The notes below the pieces were generated by a model. The model made no database searches. It was not told the origin of the DNA and saw only the letters and a program-made list of their open reading frames with translations. The position numbers were made by a program, and so were the translations under genes. Positions 23,348 to 27,721 of a stretch of 27,721 bases of DNA are shown in pieces. The DNA comes from JAAYFT01 sp041655755 (lineage in GTDB: Bacteria > Bacillota > Clostridia > Tissierellales > Tissierellaceae). How positions within the stretch are numbered: position 1 is the stretch's first letter; each line of letters begins with the position of its first letter. The DNA lies in contig JBBAEY010000022.1 in NCBI GenBank assembly GCA_041655755.1, positions 1-27,721 of the forward strand, written 5' to 3'.

Positions 23348-23387
23348 AAGGCTACAATTCACCTCAGTTAGGGTCAATTGTAGCCTT
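23348..23387. terminator. Long inverted repeat after the GNAT gene, terminator-like
   Basis: A perfect 12-bp stem (23348-23359 with 23376-23387) encloses 16 nt that can pair a little further. It begins 10 nt after the stop of the acetyltransferase gene. On the minus strand there is no T-run after it; on the plus strand it is followed by a T-rich stretch, so it may instead end a plus-strand transcript. The 238-nt gap between the acetyltransferase and selenoprotein genes (23160-23397) otherwise holds the selenoprotein promoter, a plus-strand TATAAT at 23246-23251 and no convincing gene. Confidence 0.5.
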
Positions 23388-23397
23388 GACTTTGTTA

Positions 23398-23883
23398 TTA
23401 TTTTAAACTTGTCTTGTTTGCTATTATCCCCTTCATCCTAATTACTTTACCACCATATTCAAAACCAATCCTTTGTATTCCATTTTTATAGTAAAAAGGC
23501 AATGCATGTCTGTTGGTAGGTGAAACCCGAAGATGATACTCCCCTACTCCATATCCCTTAAAAAAATGTAAGGCGTATTTATGGAGTTCTTTACCTAATC
23601 CTAAACCCCGCTTCTCAGGAATTAAATAATATAGATTTATATACCCTATTGTCTTCCCCATGTATTCCCTTATTGTAAGCTCAATCTGTCCAATCGGCGT
23701 TTCATCTTCCCATACCATAACAAATCCTTGGGGAAATTCACTTGACCTAGTCCTCACCCAGTCAAGGTATTCCTCTTCATCTCCAAAATCCTCATCTGAT
23801 CCAAAACTTACCACAAAAGAATCCCTTCGAAAGGCTATTATATAGTCCCTATGTTCTTTAATATCTATAGGTTCAAATCTCAT
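23398..23883 (-). CDS. GNAT family N-acetyltransferase
   Basis: This 161-residue acetyl-CoA-dependent acetyltransferase has an acidic N-terminal part (RDSFVVSFGSDEDFGDEEEYLDWV), an IGQIELTI strand, then the acetyl-CoA loop of motif A, IPEKRGLGLGKELHKYAL near 108-125, and motif B, RVSPTNRHALPFYYKNGIQRIG near 139-160. The acceptor (small molecule, protein or antibiotic) cannot be deduced. It starts 27 nt after the MFS transporter with a good AAAAAGGTG site, so the two are probably co-transcribed and may share a substrate class. Confidence 0.88.
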   Translation of the reverse strand: MRFEPIDIKEHRDYIIAFRRDSFVVSFGSDEDFGDEEEYLDWVRTRSSEFPQGFVMVWEDETPIGQIELTIREYMGKTIGYINLYYLIPEKRGLGLGKELHKYALHFFKGYGVGEYHLRVSPTNRHALPFYYKNGIQRIGFEYGGKVIRMKGIIANKTSLK

Positions 23884-23910
23884 AAAATCACCTTTTTCAT
23901 TGTTAAAAAC

Positions 23911-25146
23911 CTATGCCTCCATTCTCCTAGCACTGTAAACCTTCTGATTCTCCTTTGTCGGCAATACTATAAAGATAAACATTATGGAAAAAGATATTGC
24001 GGTTAGGATAACAACTACCTTCCTATAGCCGATTATATCCCCTAGAAATCCCCCGACCATCTGAAAAAATATAATGGATACTGCAATGAATACGCTGAAA
24101 ACTGCGTTCACCTTAGCTCTGACATCTGCTGGCAAATAGGATTGAACACTGGTCTCCCTCAAGGTAGCGGAGGTCATTCCCAGAAATCCACAAATAAATC
24201 TATTGATAATCATTAGGGGATAGGGCATAAATAACAGGAGCATATCCATTGTTTCATATGTAGCATATACGAATTTGGTAATCCCATAGCGTTTTTCAGG
24301 AGGGACATTGATCTTGTACTGAACTGCACCCCCAATAATTCTTCCAACCGTTTCCGACGATTTTAAAAAGGCCAGCATGGTAACCGACAGGAAACTTACA
24401 GTTTGAAAATATGCCTGTATCATTATGGACAATCCATTGGCAACCCCATTGGTCACACTCATATAGGTATATATATTTCTAATTCCTTTTTCATTCCTTA
24501 AAAACTCAAACCCGCGTAGCATATCTTTTTTGTATTCATCAAAACTAAACTTGGTCTTTTTCCCAACATGGTTTACATTATTAATGAAAATTTCAAAGGT
24601 CGCAGCCCCTAGGGTCAAAAATCCAATTATAAGAAATATCTTATCTATGGATAGGGTCTTATATAGATAGGCTGCTATGGGAGACATAAATATCATAATG
24701 CTTGGATAAATAGATGATGATATTGCATACCCCTGCTGCTCGTATCCCATTGGAATCAAATCAGGAAACCATGCCTGATAGGCAAGAAGATATATAGTCC
24801 CAATGGTCCCTGCTGCAAAGCTAAAGCCCAAGTAGATAGAATAGACAAATCCAGTTTTGCCCACTATATAGGCAATTAAAAAATACATGAGGGCCGTGAG
24901 ATAGTCCAGCCCAACTATAAGCCATTTCTTCGGGTTTCTATCTATTATAGGTGCAATTAAAATTGGAAGTATTACATTGGGAACCATACTTGAAATAAAG
25001 AGAATTGCCGATAAGAATGTAGACCCCGTTTCATCAAAGACCATGAGGCTAAGGGGCAGGCTGATTGTTTGCCCTGCTATGGCAGATATAATTGTGCCCA
25101 CAGTTATCAAGGTAAAATCCTTTGTCCATACATTTTTTGCTATCAT
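23911..25146 (-). CDS. Major facilitator superfamily transporter
   Basis: This protein of about 411 residues has 10-12 predicted transmembrane helices. It shows the loop 2-3 motif APIIDRNPKKWLIVGLD (a variant of the MFS G-x-x-x-D-R-x-x-R/K pattern) and a second-half SYLPADVRAKVNAVFS. It resembles the macrolide-efflux/enterobactin-exporter type of 12-helix transporters. The chosen start is the ATG at 25146, because GGAGG lies eight bases upstream; an in-frame TTG at 25161 would put that site inside the gene. The substrate is unknown. It is followed by a GNAT acetyltransferase. Confidence 0.87.
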   Translation of the reverse strand: MIAKNVWTKDFTLITVGTIISAIAGQTISLPLSLMVFDETGSTFLSAILFISSMVPNVILPILIAPIIDRNPKKWLIVGLDYLTALMYFLIAYIVGKTGFVYSIYLGFSFAAGTIGTIYLLAYQAWFPDLIPMGYEQQGYAISSSIYPSIMIFMSPIAAYLYKTLSIDKIFLIIGFLTLGAATFEIFINNVNHVGKKTKFSFDEYKKDMLRGFEFLRNEKGIRNIYTYMSVTNGVANGLSIMIQAYFQTVSFLSVTMLAFLKSSETVGRIIGGAVQYKINVPPEKRYGITKFVYATYETMDMLLLFMPYPLMIINRFICGFLGMTSATLRETSVQSYLPADVRAKVNAVFSVFIAVSIIFFQMVGGFLGDIIGYRKVVVILTAISFSIMFIFIVLPTKENQKVYSARRMEA

Positions 25147-25182
25147 TCCATATTCCTCCAAATAATTATTTACATTATTCCA

Positions 25183-25212
25183 ATTCTATTTCGGACTCTT
25201 ACTTGCGGTCAA
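25183..25212 (-). promoter_or_regulatory. Candidate promoter of the MFS-GNAT pair
   Basis: On the minus strand TTGACC (25207-25212), an 18-nt spacer and TAGAAT (25183-25188) lie about 37 nt before the start codon. Both boxes match 5 of 6 consensus bases. I saw no clear terminator in the 154-nt gap after the HAD phosphatase gene. Confidence 0.5.
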
Positions 25213-25300
25213 ATATCAGCTAGGATTTATTTAAGACTTTCTTCCGTGGAATTGAATGTGACAAGAGGTCAACAGGTAAAGCTGACATGGCTGCCCTTAA

Positions 25301-25954
25301 TTAGCTGAAGACTTCCCAGCCCCTTGACTGGGCAACTTCCCTAAGTTCAGTTGACGGATTGACGACAATGGCCTTATTTGCAAATTCCAAGAGGGGTATA
25401 TCAGACTTGCTATCTGCATATGCCCATATGCTTTCATTCTGGATATTGTTTTCCTCCATCCAAAGCTTTATATTGTTGACTTTTTCAACTCCATTGTTTA
25501 TTTTGCTGATTTCCCCTGTGCATATTCCATTCTCATCAAAGTACAGTGTAGTCCCTATTACCTCAGCTTTTATTCCCATTTCCTCTACAAAGGTTTCTAA
25601 GAATGGCTGTAGGGCACCGGACAGTATAAGTAAGCGGTCACCATCATCCAGGTGCTTCTCTAGCCTAGAAACTAGTCTGGAATTGAGGCCCTCCTGCCCC
25701 GTCTTGACTAGGGAGACAAAAAAATCATGTATTTCCTCCCTGCTCCTTCCCTTCATCTGGCGGAAAAAGGATTTAAGAAAGAGCTGGCGAAAATCAATCT
25801 TTTCTCCCCTCCCTCTTAGGCTGCCATTCAAAACATCCTTGAAGATAAGAAGCCATTGACCTAGTTTAAATGTCTCTCTCCCCGCCTTTATGGTGACCAT
25901 AACAGAATTTTCCTCATATAAGGTTCCATCAAAATCTACTGCTATAAGTGACAT
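25301..25954 (-). CDS. HAD-IB family hydrolase (phosphoserine-phosphatase-like)
   Basis: This 217-residue soluble phosphatase has the HAD motifs: nucleophile D7 and acid D9 in VDFDGTLYEE, S112 in LLILSGALQPF, and the metal-binding D181/D185 in YADSKSDIPLL. The insert between motifs I and II (residues 15-100) is a helical C1 cap, as in SerB-like proteins. The substrate is unknown; phosphoserine or another small phosphate ester is possible. The ATG has an AAGGAGGAGG site. It is divergent from the pseudouridine genes, with a 224-nt gap to the psuK TTG, but no functional tie is shown. Confidence 0.85.
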   Translation of the reverse strand: MSLIAVDFDGTLYEENSVMVTIKAGRETFKLGQWLLIFKDVLNGSLRGRGEKIDFRQLFLKSFFRQMKGRSREEIHDFFVSLVKTGQEGLNSRLVSRLEKHLDDGDRLLILSGALQPFLETFVEEMGIKAEVIGTTLYFDENGICTGEISKINNGVEKVNNIKLWMEENNIQNESIWAYADSKSDIPLLEFANKAIVVNPSTELREVAQSRGWEVFS

Positions 25955-26023
25955 AATCCTCCTCCTTATATTTTTATTTACCTAAATCCACTTGTTTATA
26001 TTCTCATTTCTTTTAGAGGCTCG

Positions 26024-26046
26024 AATTGTATATACTATATACAATT
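26024..26046. promoter_or_regulatory. Perfect 23-nt palindrome, candidate operator for psuK-psuG
   Basis: AATTGTATATA and its exact complement flank one central base. It lies between the divergent HAD and pseudouridine genes, about 130 nt before the psuK start. The TTGTATA...TATACAA core resembles operators of GntR-family regulators. No regulator gene is adjacent, and no confident -35/-10 pair is seen in the 224-nt gap between the HAD start and the TTG. A short hairpin ACCCAA-TC-TTGGGT (26130-26143) also lies in the leader. Confidence 0.5.
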
Positions 26047-26178
26047 TGCCTTAAATATTGTCCAATGTCAAGGGTTTTTCTCTCTAATTCTATTCTTCCT
26101 TGATTTATTAGTTTAAAACCTATTAATGAACCCAATCTTGGGTATATTTCATATATGATAAATATTAGGGGGTGCAAC

Positions 26179-27111
26179 TTGGAAAATTATATTACGGTCA
26201 TAGGTGGTGCAAATATCGATATTATTGGAAGTCCCTTTACAGGGCTTAATTTCAAGGACTCAAATCCTGGCAATATCATCCTGGCACTAGGAGGTGTAGC
26301 TAGAAATATAGCTGAAAATTTAAGTAGACTGGGCATTGAGCTAGAGCTCATTACAGTTCTTGGACAGGATTCCCATGCCCATGAAATACAAAACAGCTGC
26401 GAAAAACTAAATATTAGCTTAAATCATACCCTGATTGTGCCAAATGAGTCAAGCTCATCCTATATTTGCATCAACAATCAGGCAGGTGAAATGCAATTGG
26501 CTATTTCTGATATGAATATCTACAAATATATTAGTCCGGACTACTTAAATGAGAAACTGGCGATTATCAACGGGGGTCAGGCCTGTGTCTTGGATACAAA
26601 TATTCCCCTTAATTCCCTTGAATTTATAATGGATAATGTGGAGGTCCCTATTTTCCTAGATACTGTTTCCGTTGAAAAGGCAAGAAAGATTAAAAATTCC
26701 ATACATAATATCCACACCCTAAAGCCCAATATCTTGGAGGCAGAGACACTTTCCAATATGAAGATAAGGGATAGGAAGGATCTGGAAAGGGCCAGTGAGG
26801 TAATTATTAAAAAGGGCGTGAAAAATGTATTTGTATCCTTAGGTTCAGAAGGTGTATACTATACAAATGGAAGTGAAAAGGGTGAGATTCCCATCCTAGA
26901 AAGCAAGGCCATCAACACGACGGGTGCAGGAGATAGTTTTTTGGCGGCCCTTGTATGGGCCTACTTACAAGGATTTGGCATAGGCAGGTCTGCCATAGCT
27001 GGTATAGCTGCTGCATCTATTACTGTAAGGTCTAAGTCTACAGTAAGCGAGGAAATGTCTGTCCTAAATATTGAAAATATCTTAAATAATATGGAGGTAA
27101 AAAATGAATAA
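26179..27111 (+). CDS. psuK: Pseudouridine kinase (PfkB family)
   Basis: This 310-residue ribokinase-fold enzyme phosphorylates pseudouridine to its 5'-phosphate. The N-terminus reads ENYITVIGGANIDIIGSP; GGVARNIAENLSRLG follows near 41-55, and the catalytic PfkB signature INTTGAGDSFLAAL is near 250. The start chosen is the TTG at 26179, which has an AGGGGGTG site at ideal spacing. The in-frame ATG at 26155 has no ribosome-binding site and would add eight unlike residues. The specificity call depends on the next gene, psuG, which it overlaps by 8 nt. The pair degrades pseudouridine from RNA turnover into uracil and ribose-5-phosphate. Confidence 0.9.
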   Translation: MENYITVIGGANIDIIGSPFTGLNFKDSNPGNIILALGGVARNIAENLSRLGIELELITVLGQDSHAHEIQNSCEKLNISLNHTLIVPNESSSSYICINNQAGEMQLAISDMNIYKYISPDYLNEKLAIINGGQACVLDTNIPLNSLEFIMDNVEVPIFLDTVSVEKARKIKNSIHNIHTLKPNILEAETLSNMKIRDRKDLERASEVIIKKGVKNVFVSLGSEGVYYTNGSEKGEIPILESKAINTTGAGDSFLAALVWAYLQGFGIGRSAIAGIAAASITVRSKSTVSEEMSVLNIENILNNMEVKNE

Positions 27112-27721
27112 TTTAGTTATATCCTCAGAAGTAAAGAAGGCAATTGATGAAAATAGGCCAGTTGTGGCCCTAGAATCTACAATCATATCCCATGGTATGC
27201 CCTATCCGCAAAATGTGGAGACTGCTTTAAATGTAGAAAAGATCGTTAGGGATAGGGGTGCTATTCCCGCAACTATAGCCATTATCGGGGGCAAATTAAG
27301 TGTAGGGATTTCACCTGATGAAATCGATTATTTGGGCAGGAAGGGATTGGATGTCATAAAATCCAGCAGGAGGGATATAGCAATTCTTGTATCCAGGGAA
27401 GAAGATGGGGCTACTACTGTGGCAGCTACCATGGTCATTGCCGCCCTTGCAGGTATAAAGATATTTGCCACCGGAGGTATCGGCGGAGTCCATAGGGGTG
27501 CAGAGGTCACCATGGACATATCGGCTGATCTGGAGGAACTTGCCAACAACAAGGTAACAGTAGTATGTGCTGGTGTCAAATCTATTCTGGATTTAGGTCT
27601 CACCTTAGAATACCTAGAGACAAAGGGCGTACCTGTAATCGGATACGGGACAAATCAGTTGCCAGCCTTTTACACTAGAGAAAGTGGATTTAAGTTAAAT
27701 TATAGGATGGATAGCCCCTTA
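27104..27721 (+). CDS. psuG: Pseudouridine-5'-phosphate glycosidase, partial (C-terminus off window)
   Basis: The first 206 codons are present and the gene continues past the right edge. This manganese-dependent enzyme of the PsuG/indigoidine A family splits pseudouridine-5'-phosphate to uracil and ribose-5-phosphate. Family motifs include VALESTIISHGMPYPQN near 22-38, AATMVIAALAGIKIFATGGIGGVHRG near 107-132, and VVCAGVKSILDLGLTLEYLET near 148-168, which contains the conserved catalytic-lysine region. The ATG lies inside the psuK end and has a GGAGG site, so translation is coupled to the kinase. Confidence 0.95.
   Translation, partial: MNNLVISSEVKKAIDENRPVVALESTIISHGMPYPQNVETALNVEKIVRDRGAIPATIAIIGGKLSVGISPDEIDYLGRKGLDVIKSSRRDIAILVSREEDGATTVAATMVIAALAGIKIFATGGIGGVHRGAEVTMDISADLEELANNKVTVVCAGVKSILDLGLTLEYLETKGVPVIGYGTNQLPAFYTRESGFKLNYRMDSPL

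Noticed and set aside
23277..23441. A 54-codon plus-strand ORF (ATG at 23277) in the gap before the acetyltransferase gene
   Set aside because: It lacks a convincing ribosome-binding site, runs through the 12-bp hairpin and ends inside the opposing acetyltransferase gene. Structure, not coding, explains this region better.
25359..25859. A 166-codon plus-strand frame opposite the HAD phosphatase
   Set aside because: It is the antisense shadow of a gene with clear HAD motifs and has no ribosome-binding site.
27328..27603. A 91-codon minus-strand frame inside psuG
   Set aside because: It is antisense to an obvious pseudouridine-5'-phosphate glycosidase.
1..27721. CRISPR arrays, insertion sequences, prophage genes, tRNA and rRNA
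   Set aside because: I looked for regularly spaced repeats, transposase or integrase motifs and tRNA/rRNA signatures on both strands and saw none. The repeats found are isolated promoter- or terminator-associated elements.

Overview
This window looks like a chromosomal segment of an anaerobic, endospore-forming, low-GC Gram-positive bacterium of the Clostridia/Tissierellia type. The basis is the AT-rich, AGG/ATA-rich coding, strong Shine-Dalgarno sites (often with TTG starts), CotF-like coat genes, a YdcC/GerS-type lipoprotein beside alr, a PyrR-controlled pyr operon, a CBS-domain family II pyrophosphatase, and a probable selenocysteine gene. Genus and species cannot be fixed from the sequence. 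Almost everything is on the minus strand, so transcription mostly runs from high to low coordinates. The only plus-strand genes are a small ORF at 13224-13427 and psuK-psuG at the right edge.

Layout from left to right. 1-5108: a surface-polymer operon, read as LtaS-type synthase, O-antigen-ligase-like membrane protein, GT4 glycosyltransferase and two tandem DUF4330-like anchored proteins (the last cut by the window edge), with a promoter at 5145-5173. 5201-9675: a housekeeping/sporulation operon, read as coiled-coil protein, AcpS fused to NAD(P)HX dehydratase, GerS/YdcC-like lipoprotein, alanine racemase, and the NdoAI/NdoA (MazEF) antitoxin and toxin, closed by a hairpin at 5201-5231. 9725-12987: a heterodimeric ABC exporter with a near-consensus promoter. 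13224-13427: a small unrecognised plus-strand gene.

13432-19263: a complete de novo pyrimidine operon from aspartate carbamoylation to OMP (pyrB-pyrI-pyrC-pyrF-pyrK-pyrD-pyrE). It has a well-formed PyrR attenuator in its leader, but neither pyrR nor carAB is in the window. 19333-19838: two short CotF-like coat proteins. 19943-21148: a DUF401 membrane transporter. 21218-23226: a two-gene operon of a glutaredoxin-like protein with an in-frame TGA at the first position of its CxxC motif, followed by a CBS-DRTGG-CBS manganese pyrophosphatase. 23398-25954: a GNAT acetyltransferase, an MFS transporter and a HAD-IB phosphatase. 26179-27721: pseudouridine kinase and (partial) pseudouridine-5'-phosphate glycosidase, preceded by a perfect 23-nt palindrome.

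The most notable observations are the hidden UxxC glutaredoxin-like selenoprotein at 22896-23159, which ordinary gene calling would truncate or miss, and the AcpS-dehydratase fusion at 7757-9022, in which AcpS occupies the place of the usual epimerase domain. I saw no CRISPR array, insertion sequence, phage gene, rRNA or tRNA.
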